A stretch of 39,194 nucleotides of DNA from Bacteroidota bacterium (GCA_003650365.1 QMPA01000006.1:1-39194); one strand, 5' to 3'. Shown: positions 8,199 through 16,741, numbered from the stretch's first letter. Program-made: numbers and translations. Notes: generated by a model not told the origin, from the letters alone.

Positions 8199-9710
8199 AT
8201 GAAAAAATTTACTCTTACCCTTTTTGCAGCCTTTGCTTTCTTTAGCCTTTTTGCACAGATGGACAGGGAGTTGGTATTGGTTGAAATGGGCACAGGTACA
8301 GGATGCCCGTATTGTCCTGCTGCTGCTACTGGCCTTGATGATCTTTATGCCAATGGTGATCCGGTTGCAGGTGTTGAATATCATTCCTACAATGCAGGAG
8401 ATCCTTTCAACACTCCGGAAGCTGCGCAACGTAATTCTTATTACAGCATCACCGGTTATCCTACCACATGGTTCGATGGTTCTTACTCCAAGCATATAGG
8501 TGGAGGTGCTTCTGGCAGCCTGTACACAACCTTTAAACCAAAGGTAGATGCAAGGATGAATGTTCAGACTGCATTTAAAATTGAGATTTTCGGGACAAAC
8601 ATTGGTGACAACTATACCATCACAGTCAGGATGAAAAAAGTATCTGCATATTCAGGTACCAACCTCAAACTGCGTTTTGCCTTAACAGAATCTGAAATTC
8701 CTTATAGCTGGCAGACCTTAACAAAAATTGACCATACCGAAAGGTTAATGGTTCCCGGTGCCAACGGAACACCCATCACCTTCAGTATGGTTGGTGCCGA
8801 AATTGAGGAAGAACTTTTGTTTACCTTCAATAATTCCTGGGATGAAGAACATTGTGAAGTAATCGCCTGGATACAGGATGATGGCAACAAAGAAGTAATG
8901 CATTGTGATGGTGTAATGCTTTTAGATCTGGAAGGACCCGAACCAACTTTCCTGGCAGATTTTCATGCTGATAATACTGATTTGTGCGAGCCCGGACTGG
9001 TACATTTTTTCGAGGACTGCATTGGAGACCCAAATTCATTTAAATGGACTTTTGAAGGCGGTAACTGCCAAAACCCATACGACCCCAACCCAAGTGTTTA
9101 TTATCCCACAGAGGGAAGTTTTGATGTTACTTTAATCATTTCTGATGGTGTTGAAAAAGATACAGCCATCAAAGCAAAATACATCACCGATCACGGATAT
9201 CCAGAAGTTACCTTTTCTGCAGTAGAACCTTTGTGTAACGAAGACTGGGATCCTTATACCTTGACAACAGGTGAACCTGAAGGTGGAGAATATACCGGTG
9301 ATTATGTTAGCGATGGTATGTATTTTCATCCAACAGAATCTGGTGTTGGTGATTTTAGTGTTACTTATTCTTACACCGACGAATTTGGTTGCGGTGCTTC
9401 TGATGGGCAAACAGTTACAGTTGTAAACTGTGTTGGTGTAGGCGAAAATGCTGAAAATACTACACTCAACATTTATCCTAACCCAAGTAAAGGAATATTC
9501 AACCTTGATATCAGTTCTGAAAAATTAAACAATGCCGACCTGAAAGTAATTGACGCCCTCGGGAAAGTTGTTTATGAACAACAAGGAATAAATATTCAGG
9601 GATCATACAAAAGTAGTATCGACCTATCAAACAATCCACAAGGCATTTATTTTGTGATTGTTTCTGGTGATGACTACCGTTCTGTGAAGAAAGTATTCTT
9701 ACAGAAATAA
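8199..9710 (+). CDS. Secreted Omp28-related thioredoxin-fold protein with PKD domain and T9SS sorting domain
   Basis: The 503-residue product has a signal peptide (MKKFTLTLFAAFAFFSLFA, ~1-19). A thioredoxin-like domain follows, with CPYC at residues 36-39 just after a beta strand (LVLVEMGTGTG) and a candidate cis-proline loop in ITGYPTTWFDG near residue 90. This arrangement matches Omp28-related outer-membrane proteins of Bacteroidota. A PKD-like domain lies at ~255-330 (FKWTFEGGNCQNPYDPNPS), and a type A T9SS sorting domain at ~425-503 begins with YPNPSKGIFNL. The redox-active-looking motif suggests thiol-disulfide exchange on secreted or surface proteins, but activity is inferred. The gene has its own promoter box and a strong terminator, and follows two other T9SS cargo genes. 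Confidence 0.8.
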   Translation: MKKFTLTLFAAFAFFSLFAQMDRELVLVEMGTGTGCPYCPAAATGLDDLYANGDPVAGVEYHSYNAGDPFNTPEAAQRNSYYSITGYPTTWFDGSYSKHIGGGASGSLYTTFKPKVDARMNVQTAFKIEIFGTNIGDNYTITVRMKKVSAYSGTNLKLRFALTESEIPYSWQTLTKIDHTERLMVPGANGTPITFSMVGAEIEEELLFTFNNSWDEEHCEVIAWIQDDGNKEVMHCDGVMLLDLEGPEPTFLADFHADNTDLCEPGLVHFFEDCIGDPNSFKWTFEGGNCQNPYDPNPSVYYPTEGSFDVTLIISDGVEKDTAIKAKYITDHGYPEVTFSAVEPLCNEDWDPYTLTTGEPEGGEYTGDYVSDGMYFHPTESGVGDFSVTYSYTDEFGCGASDGQTVTVVNCVGVGENAENTTLNIYPNPSKGIFNLDISSEKLNNADLKVIDALGKVVYEQQGINIQGSYKSSIDLSNNPQGIYFVIVSGDDYRSVKKVFLQK

Positions 9711-9732
9711 TTGTTTTTTCATAGTTTGTATT

Positions 9733-9768
9733 GGGCCTTCTGCAAGTGTGCAGAAGGCCCTTTTTTTT
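9733..9768 (+). terminator. Rho-independent terminator
   Basis: A 12-bp GC-rich stem, GGGCCTTCTGCA with TGCAGAAGGCCC, is closed by a 4-base loop and followed by eight T. It ends the Omp28-related gene. Confidence 0.92.
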
Positions 9769-9847
9769 AACTTCACCCTAACTTTCATCACGAGAGATAG
9801 GGAAATATATCCCTAGAATTTTATGCCAAAAATCTCTAATTAATATT

Positions 9848-9855
9848 TACTTTTG
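9848..9855 (+). promoter_or_regulatory. Promoter -7 box TACTTTTG
   Basis: This is an exact TAnnTTTG match 68 bases before the ATG of ornithine aminotransferase and 80 bases after a terminator. No clear -33 TTTG was found. Confidence 0.45.
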
Positions 9856-9923
9856 CTTTCGCTTTTCAAGCATGATTCGGCTTGAATAAAAATAGTTTGT
9901 TTCACCTCAAAAAAATTAAAAAA

Positions 9924-11147
9924 ATGGCAGAAAAACTCACCTCAAAAGGAGCCATCGCGCTCGAAGATAAATATGGGGCACACAATTACCACCCACTGGC
10001 AGTGGTACTTTCCAAAGGAAAAGGTGCCAAAGTATGGGATGTTGAAGGAAAAGAATATTTTGATTTTCTCTCAGCTTATTCCGCAGTTAATCAAGGACAT
10101 TGTCACCCGAAAATTGTAGGTGCCATGGTCGATCAGGCACAAACATTGACACTTACTTCGCGTGCTTTTTACAGCGATGCATTGGGTACTTATGAAAAAT
10201 ACATCACCGAATTTTTTGGTTACGATAAAGTATTGCCAATGAATACCGGTGCCGAAGCGGATGAAACAGCACTTAAACTTTGTCGCCGCTGGGCTTACGA
10301 TGTGAAGGGAATAGCAAACAACCAGGCAAAAATTATCGTTTGTGCCGACAACTTCCACGGAAGGACGATCTCCATTATTTCCATGTCAACCGACCCGGAA
10401 TCGAAAGCCGGATTTGGTCCCTACACTCCGGGATTTGAAGTAATTCCTTATAATGATTTAGATGCTTTGGAAAAAGCCTTAGAAGACCCCAATGTTGCAG
10501 GATTTTTGGTTGAACCCATACAGGGAGAAGCCGGTGTTGTTGTTCCTGATGAAGGCTACCTGACAAAAGCTTTCGCCATGTGCAAAGCAAAAAACGTACT
10601 TTTTATTGCCGATGAGGTGCAGACAGGAATTGCCCGTACAGGAAAATTACTGGCCTGCGATCATGAAGGTGTCCGTCCCGACGTACTCATTCTTGGAAAA
10701 GCCCTTTCTGGAGGTGCTTATCCTGTTTCGGCAGTATTGGCCGATGACGAAGTTATGCTAACCATTAAACCCGGACAACACGGTTCTACTTTTGGTGGAA
10801 ATCCTGTTGCAGCCAAAGTAGCTGTTGCTGCATTGGAAGTGGTAAAAGAAGAAGGACTGGCAGAAAGGGCACAGAAACTTGGTGAAATCTTCAGGACAGA
10901 AATGAGAAATATCGACTCGGGTATGGTTGAACTGGTTCGCGGAAAAGGTTTGCTGAATGCAGTGGTCATCCGCCCGAAAGGTGGAAAAACTGCCATGGAT
11001 GTTTGTATTAAAATGGCTGAAAACGGATTGCTTGCCAAACCCACTCACGATCACATCATCCGCTTTGCGCCACCGCTCGTCATTAGCGAAGAAGAGTTAA
11101 TGGAAGCCGTTGAGGTGATTAAGAAATCGATACTTTCGTTTGATTAG
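9924..11147 (+). CDS. rocD: Ornithine aminotransferase (ornithine-oxo-acid transaminase)
   Basis: This PLP-dependent class III aminotransferase converts ornithine and 2-oxoglutarate to glutamate-5-semialdehyde and glutamate, linking arginine and proline metabolism in the cytoplasm. The start is ATG 9924, giving 407 residues; an in-frame TTG at 9882 would add an unlikely lysine-rich tail. Visible marks are [11 protein letters not shown] near 52, [18 protein letters not shown] near 106, NFHGRT near 143, EPIQGEAGV near 197, the cofactor Asp230 in IADEVQTG, the Schiff-base Lys259 in [10 protein letters not shown], and [11 protein letters not shown] near 284. The length is typical. The gene is monocistronic, set between a terminator upstream and a bidirectional terminator downstream. 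Confidence 0.95.
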   Translation: MAEKLTSKGAIALEDKYGAHNYHPLAVVLSKGKGAKVWDVEGKEYFDFLSAYSAVNQGHCHPKIVGAMVDQAQTLTLTSRAFYSDALGTYEKYITEFFGYDKVLPMNTGAEADETALKLCRRWAYDVKGIANNQAKIIVCADNFHGRTISIISMSTDPESKAGFGPYTPGFEVIPYNDLDALEKALEDPNVAGFLVEPIQGEAGVVVPDEGYLTKAFAMCKAKNVLFIADEVQTGIARTGKLLACDHEGVRPDVLILGKALSGGAYPVSAVLADDEVMLTIKPGQHGSTFGGNPVAAKVAVAALEVVKEEGLAERAQKLGEIFRTEMRNIDSGMVELVRGKGLLNAVVIRPKGGKTAMDVCIKMAENGLLAKPTHDHIIRFAPPLVISEEELMEAVEVIKKSILSFD

Positions 11148-11197
11148 GAAGACAAAAACTATGGGTGCAGGCAAGACCTTCACTACAAAGTGAAAAT

Positions 11198-11233
11198 AAA
11201 AAACCCCGTCCTTAAAAAGGTACGGGGTTTTTT
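11198..11233. terminator. Bidirectional terminator between convergent genes
   Basis: AAAAAACCCCGTCCTT pairs with AAGGTACGGGGTTTTTT, with one unpaired base. It has A/T runs on both sides, so it can end both rocD (+) and the T9SS cargo gene arriving on the minus strand, whose stop is at 11247. Confidence 0.88.
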
Positions 11234-11246
11234 ATTGTGTGTATTA

Positions 11247-12824
11247 CTATTTGTTTACAATAAATCGTTGTTCGCTAATTGTTCCATTAACATCTGCCCT
11301 GATAAAATAGACTCCCCCTTTGAGTTTTGCAGTTTTCAAACCAAGGGTATTTGTACCATTCTGTAGATTCAATTGCTGACTTATAAGCTTTCTTCCTTGG
11401 AGATCAAATACATCAATTTCAGCCATGAGATAAGCAGTAGCTTCAATATTCAGATATATCAAATCTGTAGCCGGATTTGGATAAGGAATACCTAAAAAAT
11501 TATCTTTTGCAAAACTTATATCAGGATCAATACCATCAATGTTTCCCGGGATCAGAATAATTTCAACATCTACAACATCCGGCTCGTCAATGGTTACTTC
11601 AACTCTTCTTTTTTCTTGCGTTAGCCCAGTAACTTCCGGATAAAGCCAATACGTACCCAAAGCAACATTTGGAAAAACAAAAGATCCATCTACGTCAGAA
11701 TAATGGCTAACAAGTGTTTGATTTTCAGTGTCAGTCACATAAATATCGATACCCTGGGCCGGAAGATCATAATCCCCTCCTTCAGAAATTTCAATATACT
11801 TCACGTTTCCGCTAATATTCCCATTTCCTGAGTTAATTCCTGCTCCATCAACAAAATTAACATGATACCCCCAATAAGTATGATTGTTCTCAATTTGAAT
11901 CGCTTCTTCCCAAAAAATAACATCCCCATAATAAGTTGGCATCATTTCTCCATATAAATCAGAAGACTTTGTCGGTTGAACTTTTATATAATATTTTCCT
12001 GAAGGCACCTGGTAAAAGCTAAAATAACCCAGGGGGTCAGTCATAATGGTATCAACCGGAATTACGTTTTGATTGGTATCGATATAGTACAAATAAGAAA
12101 TACAGTTGTTGGCAGGAAATACTGCGTAAGCATGTCCTCCCATATCAAAAAACGATCTGTCGGCGATGTAAACAACCCGCAACATTGTATTTGTTTGTTC
12201 AATACCTTCAATTACTGCTGTTGTAGTAAGCCTTACTTTGTACATACCTGGACCGGGAAATGTGTGGTCAGGGTTCTGGAGATCTGATGTTGTCCTATCT
12301 CCAAAACTCCAATGCCAGCTTATAATTTCATCATTTTTCGTTTGGTCAATAAAACGAAAGCGATTGAGGTCGCCAGTCATTTTTTGTTCATATTTAAAAC
12401 GTGATTGCAGTAAATCAGCTTGAATTGGCATGAATATATCGAAATTTGTAATAAAGATATTGCTGTTGGCATAAGAAACAAATCGATAATACTTTAGCGT
12501 GTCAACTACAACATCAAAAAAGTCATTTGTATAAACCAAAAGAGAACCTTTTGAAGTTTTTGTTGGGATGGTATCGTAATAAAAACCTTCATCATCGGTT
12601 ACCACTTCAGTTAATAGTGGTCCCGAATCAATTGTTACCGTTGAGTCCTTCAAAAAATAAACAGTATGATTTTTAACAACATTTCCATATTCACTATTGG
12701 TAATCTGCCCCGAAATTATAATGTAATTATCTGTTATCTGTGCTACCAGATTTAGCTGTAAAAATCCGATACTTATCAGTACCCACACAGTTTTCATTAA
12801 AGTTGAGAATATATATGTTTTCAT
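11247..12824 (-). CDS. T9SS-exported PKD / regulatory-like beta-sandwich protein, third gene of sigma factor operon
   Basis: The 525-residue product has an N-terminal signal sequence (hydrophobic ~12-28, ending LVAQ) from ATG 12824; ATG 12797 is an alternative that leaves a more compact signal peptide. A carboxypeptidase-regulatory/Cna-B-like domain at ~36-110 is followed by a PKD domain at ~150-215 (WHWSFGDRTTSDLQNPDHTF). Two more beta-sandwich segments lie at ~228-330 and ~336-422 (DVDGSFVFPNVALGTYWL). A T9SS type A sorting domain at ~446-525 begins with YPNPATDLIYL. No catalytic domain is seen. The gene starts 14 bases after the preceding stop, so it is probably co-transcribed with the ECF sigma factor and its membrane partner. 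It may be the surface output or sensor component of that system. Confidence 0.82.
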   Translation of the reverse strand: MKTYIFSTLMKTVWVLISIGFLQLNLVAQITDNYIIISGQITNSEYGNVVKNHTVYFLKDSTVTIDSGPLLTEVVTDDEGFYYDTIPTKTSKGSLLVYTNDFFDVVVDTLKYYRFVSYANSNIFITNFDIFMPIQADLLQSRFKYEQKMTGDLNRFRFIDQTKNDEIISWHWSFGDRTTSDLQNPDHTFPGPGMYKVRLTTTAVIEGIEQTNTMLRVVYIADRSFFDMGGHAYAVFPANNCISYLYYIDTNQNVIPVDTIMTDPLGYFSFYQVPSGKYYIKVQPTKSSDLYGEMMPTYYGDVIFWEEAIQIENNHTYWGYHVNFVDGAGINSGNGNISGNVKYIEISEGGDYDLPAQGIDIYVTDTENQTLVSHYSDVDGSFVFPNVALGTYWLYPEVTGLTQEKRRVEVTIDEPDVVDVEIILIPGNIDGIDPDISFAKDNFLGIPYPNPATDLIYLNIEATAYLMAEIDVFDLQGRKLISQQLNLQNGTNTLGLKTAKLKGGVYFIRADVNGTISEQRFIVNK

Positions 12825-12838
12825 AATACTTTTTTTTT

Positions 12839-14188
12839 CTACTCATTTAATTTGTAAACCAGTCCAAAGCGCAAGCCCAAACCTGACAATGCTGTTTTGT
12901 AGTTGCTCTCTTTGTAAACGGGCTTAAAATAATAACGATAATTGGGCTCGAATGCCAAAGAAAGCCTTTGCCCAATTCTAAAATCGATGCCTGCACCAAC
13001 CCATAATTGCAAGGAATAGTCAACGCGTTGCGGCAAATTATTTTCTAAATCTATAATTTTAATGTGCTCAATACTTGACTTTGGATCTTCAATTTGCTTG
13101 CTTATAGAAATATTCATAGCAGGACCAGTATAAAAATACCATTTAAACTTATCGGTACTGTTATGGTAACCAAACATTAGAGGTATTTGCAAAAAGTAGT
13201 ATTCATTGGTTACTTCTGAAATTACAAAATGCCTGACTGAATCCCAGATTTCAACTTCCTGGGTGTGATAAATCCGATGAAGTTCGTTATCGATGGTTTC
13301 AAATGTTACATAAAGAACACTGTCGTAGGAGCCTAAATAATCATTACTTGTATAATCTACTTCCGCAAAACCGCGGTCGCGAACATAAGAAATACCAGCC
13401 CCGAAACGCATAAACCAATGCTTGTTAAAATACCAGGATGGCTCTATGTTTAAGGAATAAGTATTCATTATCGTTACTGAATCGAAATTATTCAGTATAA
13501 TTTCAGGAGTAAAATACAAACCAATATTCCAATAGTTTTTAAAATGCTTTATTCCACTTTCGCTTGCAATAGAAGCTTCAGTAGCAGCACTTTCTCCCTT
13601 TTTCAGGTAAGCGAAAATATCATTATTAATTTCAGAAAATTCGTTTTTCGTGTCGGATAATTGAACTGACGAATAGCTTTTGCTATCAAGATGAGACAAA
13701 GCGTATAAGCTGCCATCATTCCCATCAATTGATTTTAGCTGGTCTTTTGCATTGTTTGGATGGTTGTTTTCCACTACTGTACCACTTGAAATATTTTTTG
13801 CGCCATTATTATCAGCAACGATTTCATTGTCAAGGTCGTCAATAGTTGGTTCAACAGCAGGTTTTATTTCAGTTTGCATTTCCTGACTTCCTTGTTCTTC
13901 CGGATAAACAATGCTTTCTGATTCCAATTGCTCAGCTTCATTTAGTGTTTCAATTTCACCAATTTGATCCATTTCACTGACCGGGAAAACATACCAAAAT
14001 ACCAGTGCTAAAAAAACGAGTACAGCAGCTGCAATAAACTGTTTGGCATATTGGAAAACAAAAACCGGCTTTTCTTGATCTGCAAGACCCTGCTCAATTC
14101 CTGTCCACACATGCCCAGGAGGCGTCGGCTGGAACTGCTCAAATTTGTCCCTGACCAGTTGATCGATGTGTGTTTGATTATTATCCAT
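12839..14188 (-). CDS. Putative dual membrane-spanning anti-sigma factor with outer-membrane beta-barrel
   Basis: The start is taken at ATG 14188 (449 residues); a GTG at 14197 is an alternative. Residues ~5-40 form a short cytoplasmic segment with PTPPGHVWTGIEQGL, a pattern found at the N-termini of Bacteroidota proteins encoded beside ECF sigma genes. One hydrophobic helix follows at ~50-68 (FIAAAVLVFLALVFWYVF), then ~145 acidic, Asn/Ser-rich, probably disordered residues. A C-terminal PorT-like barrel occupies ~218-449 (YWNIGLYFTPE, FGAGISYV, YYFLQIPLMFGY, FEPNYRYYF). The order matches the dual membrane-spanning anti-sigma (Dma) class described in Bacteroides thetaiotaomicron. It overlaps the sigma gene by 8 bases, implying translational coupling. 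Sigma binding is inferred, not shown. Confidence 0.8.
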   Translation of the reverse strand: MDNNQTHIDQLVRDKFEQFQPTPPGHVWTGIEQGLADQEKPVFVFQYAKQFIAAAVLVFLALVFWYVFPVSEMDQIGEIETLNEAEQLESESIVYPEEQGSQEMQTEIKPAVEPTIDDLDNEIVADNNGAKNISSGTVVENNHPNNAKDQLKSIDGNDGSLYALSHLDSKSYSSVQLSDTKNEFSEINNDIFAYLKKGESAATEASIASESGIKHFKNYWNIGLYFTPEIILNNFDSVTIMNTYSLNIEPSWYFNKHWFMRFGAGISYVRDRGFAEVDYTSNDYLGSYDSVLYVTFETIDNELHRIYHTQEVEIWDSVRHFVISEVTNEYYFLQIPLMFGYHNSTDKFKWYFYTGPAMNISISKQIEDPKSSIEHIKIIDLENNLPQRVDYSLQLWVGAGIDFRIGQRLSLAFEPNYRYYFKPVYKESNYKTALSGLGLRFGLVYKLNE

Positions 14189-14729
14189 TGTTGTCACTGT
14201 CCTTTATTGACTTTATTCTTCTTCTAAGCGTTAAACGGGCCCTTGAAAGTTGCGATTTAGAAGTGCTTTCTGAAATGTCCAACATCTCTCCTATTTCTTT
14301 GTGTGAAAACCCTTCAATCACATTCAGGTTAAAAACGGTTCTGTAACCTTCCGGTAATTCCCTGATTAATTTTAACAACTCATCGGCCGACATTTTTTCG
14401 ATAACAAAGGTTTTTCTATCGGTACTGGGTTTTAAATATTCCAGGTCAACTTTTATCCCTCGTTTAATGCGTTTTTTGTAGAAATTAATTGCTGTATTTA
14501 CAATTGTTTTCCTCACCCAACCTTCAATCGAACCTTCACCTCTAAAACCTTTTAGGTGTGTAAATACCCTAATAAACCCTTCCTGTAAAATGTCATCTGC
14601 ATCGGCACGATTTGTCGAAAACCGAATACACACACCATACATTTTAGGTGCAAGAGCCTGATAAAAAAGTTCTTGTGCTTTTTTATCTTTTCCCTTTAGC
14701 TTTTTTATGAACGACTTGTTAAAGTCCAT
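14181..14729 (-). CDS. ECF-type RNA polymerase sigma-70 factor
   Basis: The 182-residue protein has a region 2 domain (~10-85, with DADDILQEGFIRVFTHLKGF and GWVRKTIVNTAINFYKK) and a region 4 helix-turn-helix (~120-172, LPEGYRTVFNLNVIEGFSHKEIGEMLDISESTSKSQLSRAR). There is no long region 1 or 3, as expected for the extracytoplasmic function group. It is the first gene of a probable three-gene operon: its end overlaps the anti-sigma/barrel gene by 8 bases, and a T9SS cargo gene follows. It should direct RNA polymerase to envelope-related promoters when released by its membrane partner. The regulon cannot be read from this window. An inverted repeat sits just before the start codon. Confidence 0.93.
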   Translation of the reverse strand: MDFNKSFIKKLKGKDKKAQELFYQALAPKMYGVCIRFSTNRADADDILQEGFIRVFTHLKGFRGEGSIEGWVRKTIVNTAINFYKKRIKRGIKVDLEYLKPSTDRKTFVIEKMSADELLKLIRELPEGYRTVFNLNVIEGFSHKEIGEMLDISESTSKSQLSRARLTLRRRIKSIKDSDNNG

Positions 14730-14732
14730 AGA

Positions 14733-14774
14733 AGGTCATTCACTCCGTTTTTGAAGTTGTTTAATTAATGACCT
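14733..14774 (-). promoter_or_regulatory. Inverted repeat in the leader of the ECF sigma gene
   Basis: AGGTCATT (14733-14740) and AATGACCT (14767-14774) are perfect inverted copies with a 26-base spacer. The proximal arm ends three bases before the sigma factor start codon. It could be an operator or an RNA stem affecting translation; the arms are short, so chance is possible. Confidence 0.35.
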
Positions 14775-14914
14775 GCAATGTACAAAATAACCTTTAAAGT
14801 ATTAGGGATGACAACAGGTGATGGTAAAAGGTTGCATTAAAACCAATTAAACTTCAAGGAAATAAAATAAATAATTGCGATTGCGACAATTAAATTGAAG
14901 GGAAAAGGAATGGG

Positions 14915-15319
14915 TTAATTTGCGATAAGGCTTTCCGCTAAACGATCTGCCCAGTCGACAATGCTTTGTTTTTCTTCAGCCGACATCACTTTTTCAGGAT
15001 GTTTTTTAATGTATTTCTTTGGCGGCATTTGCTCGTCTTTTACTTCATCGCTAATTTTTGCCAATTTACTAAGAAATTTGGACGTTTTCAGCCCACTCAT
15101 CTTATCAAAATTCCATTTGAATTTGGCTTTACCAGATCCCTCGGTTCCATGGCATTGCAGGCAGTAATTATCAAGAATCTTCTGAACGTCATCCGGTACC
15201 TGAAAATTATTTTGCTGACTTTGCGCTACATTGTTAAAAAAAGTTGATGGTAGATTACGAAAACTACTGAACCCAATCAGAAGAAAAGCTGCGACAAATA
15301 CAAGTATTATTTTTTTCAT
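14915..15319 (-). CDS. Small exported heme-binding (cytochrome c-like, CxxCH) protein
   Basis: The 134-residue protein starts with a signal sequence (MKKIILVFVAAFLLIGFSSF) and has a single heme c motif, CLQCH, at residues 53-57. This is followed by GTEGSGKAKFKWNFDKM, a likely Met ligand in DEQMPPKKY, and a final helix VDWADRLAESL. This layout fits the haem-binding domain family of Bacteroidota periplasmic proteins rather than a classical soluble electron carrier. The redox partner is unknown. It is transcribed on the minus strand, with 185 bases between its stop and the ECF sigma start. An 87-base gap separates it from the methyltransferase gene upstream. No terminator was recognised on either side. 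Confidence 0.78.
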   Translation of the reverse strand: MKKIILVFVAAFLLIGFSSFRNLPSTFFNNVAQSQQNNFQVPDDVQKILDNYCLQCHGTEGSGKAKFKWNFDKMSGLKTSKFLSKLAKISDEVKDEQMPPKKYIKKHPEKVMSAEEKQSIVDWADRLAESLIAN

Positions 15320-15406
15320 TTTATTTTGATCTGATTATTTAGCAATATTACAAAAACCTCTGACATTTTAAAAACTCTTCCATTTTTTCAAATTCCTAAT
15401 TCTTGA

Positions 15407-16018
15407 TTATTTGTCATCTCTTTTTCTCATCAGGCATACCCAAATTTTAGCGGGGCGTTCACTCTCGCTACCAAAATAACTAGCTGATAACGAAAGTATT
15501 TTAAAATAGGGTTCCACAGCTTTTAATATATCCAGGGCAGATCGTTGTGGTGGACCTTCGCCCTTCCTACGTGGTAAATCATCGGAACTGCCAATTAAAG
15601 AAAGCCATAAGCCTTTTTCAGATAATGTTTTTGAAACCCTTTCCGCAATTATTTTCCTGTCGATTAATTTCTCAAACGAATGAAAAAATCCACGGTCAAA
15701 AACAAAATCAAATGGTGCCCCTTCTATTTTATCATTCATAAAATCACATACATCAAATCGGCATTTACTTTTTACTTTCTTTGCATGCTTCTTGGCAATA
15801 TCAATTACAATATCGGATGAATCGATTGCCACGGTATTAAATTTTTGCGATGCTAACCAAATTGCATCTGTTCCTGTTCCACAACCGATTTCAGCTGTTT
15901 TGCAAACTTTTATGGGCCAGTTTTGAACCATTTCAATTAAATTGAAATCAGCGTTTTCGTGTGCCCAGGGCATATAACCCTCTTCATACCTTTTAATAAA
16001 CTTGTCTTTTACTTCCAT
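15407..16018 (-). CDS. Class I SAM-dependent methyltransferase (TehB/thiopurine methyltransferase-like)
   Basis: The 203-residue protein has the Rossmann-fold motif I AEIGCGTGTDAIWLA at ~42-56, an acidic end to strand 2 (NTVAIDSSD, ~68) and the motif FDFVFDRGFFHSFEK (~105-120). This arrangement is seen in TehB-like and thiopurine S-methyltransferase-like enzymes. The N-terminus RYEEGYMPWAHENADFNL agrees with that group, which often begins with a W-containing cap over the SAM site. The substrate cannot be inferred. A role in detoxifying chalcogen or thiol compounds is only a family-level possibility. The neighbours (a heme-binding protein and a small T9SS cargo gene) give no clear pathway link. 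Confidence 0.82.
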   Translation of the reverse strand: MEVKDKFIKRYEEGYMPWAHENADFNLIEMVQNWPIKVCKTAEIGCGTGTDAIWLASQKFNTVAIDSSDIVIDIAKKHAKKVKSKCRFDVCDFMNDKIEGAPFDFVFDRGFFHSFEKLIDRKIIAERVSKTLSEKGLWLSLIGSSDDLPRRKGEGPPQRSALDILKAVEPYFKILSLSASYFGSESERPAKIWVCLMRKRDDK

Positions 16019-16075
16019 GTTGGTACTTTATTAAATGGATAATAAACAAAATATAAAGTTAAAATTAAGATTTTT

Positions 16076-16741
16076 TCAAAGCACAATCATTTTTAAAATG
16101 ATTTGCCCCACACCTTCAGTATTTTTCCCGTCAACAACAACACGCATAAAATAAGTTCCGGATGGCATAAAAAATAGGGGGAAGGTCTCTTGTTGAAAAC
16201 GACCAACTTTCTTTTCAACTTGAAAAGGAGCTACAACTTCATGGCCATTTATGTTAAAAATATATAAAGTTAAGTTTCTTGCATTGATGTTTACTGCCCA
16301 GTCGATTGAGACACTTATCTTTCTGTTTATCACTGGATTTGGAGCTATTTGGACAATTATTCCCTTATTTGGGGGCGTTTTTGTAAAAAAGTTGGATATG
16401 GCCGACCAATCACTAACTTTCCCGTTTTTATAAATCACACGGGTAATCCAATAATACCACCTGTCAGCTATCAGGTTCATTTCTATTGCAGTGGTGTCGC
16501 CGCTAGTTTTGCGTTGGCGAGTATCTCCCGGACAGGTCTCAAAACATGCCCGATTGTTACTCATTACATATTCATAATCTATTGCCCCAGGCTCTTCTGA
16601 CCACTTGATAACAAAAGAGTTAGCGGCAGTCCCTGCTATACCATCCGTACCACTCACCGGATATAGATGCGTTTGAGTCATCAACTGTTCAGCCAACAAA
16701 ACAACAAAAAGTAACACCAATATCTTTCCTCTAAAAACCAT
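16076..16741 (-). CDS. Small secreted protein with Fn3-like domain and T9SS sorting domain
   Basis: The start is set at ATG 16741 (MVFRGKILVLLFVVLLAEQL), giving 221 residues and a clean signal peptide; the longer frame begins with an unconvincing TTG at 16759. After the signal peptide comes one Fn3-like domain (~25-115; IVKW-type strand FVIKWSEEPGAIDYEYVMS, then WYYWITRVIYKNGKVSDWS). A type A T9SS sorting domain follows at ~125-221 (IAPNPVINRKISVSI, LYIFNINGHEV, MPSGTYFMRV). It contains four internal cysteines, including the pair in ACFETCPGD, which might form a disulfide. It is divergent from the glycogen synthase-like gene. Function is unknown; it is among the simplest possible T9SS cargoes. 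Confidence 0.75.
   Translation of the reverse strand: MVFRGKILVLLFVVLLAEQLMTQTHLYPVSGTDGIAGTAANSFVIKWSEEPGAIDYEYVMSNNRACFETCPGDTRQRKTSGDTTAIEMNLIADRWYYWITRVIYKNGKVSDWSAISNFFTKTPPNKGIIVQIAPNPVINRKISVSIDWAVNINARNLTLYIFNINGHEVVAPFQVEKKVGRFQQETFPLFFMPSGTYFMRVVVDGKNTEGVGQIILKMIVL

Noticed and set aside
9799-9814. Small palindrome AGGGA-AATATA-TCCCT upstream of rocD
   Set aside because: The five-base arms are too short to distinguish from chance, and it has no link to a promoter element.
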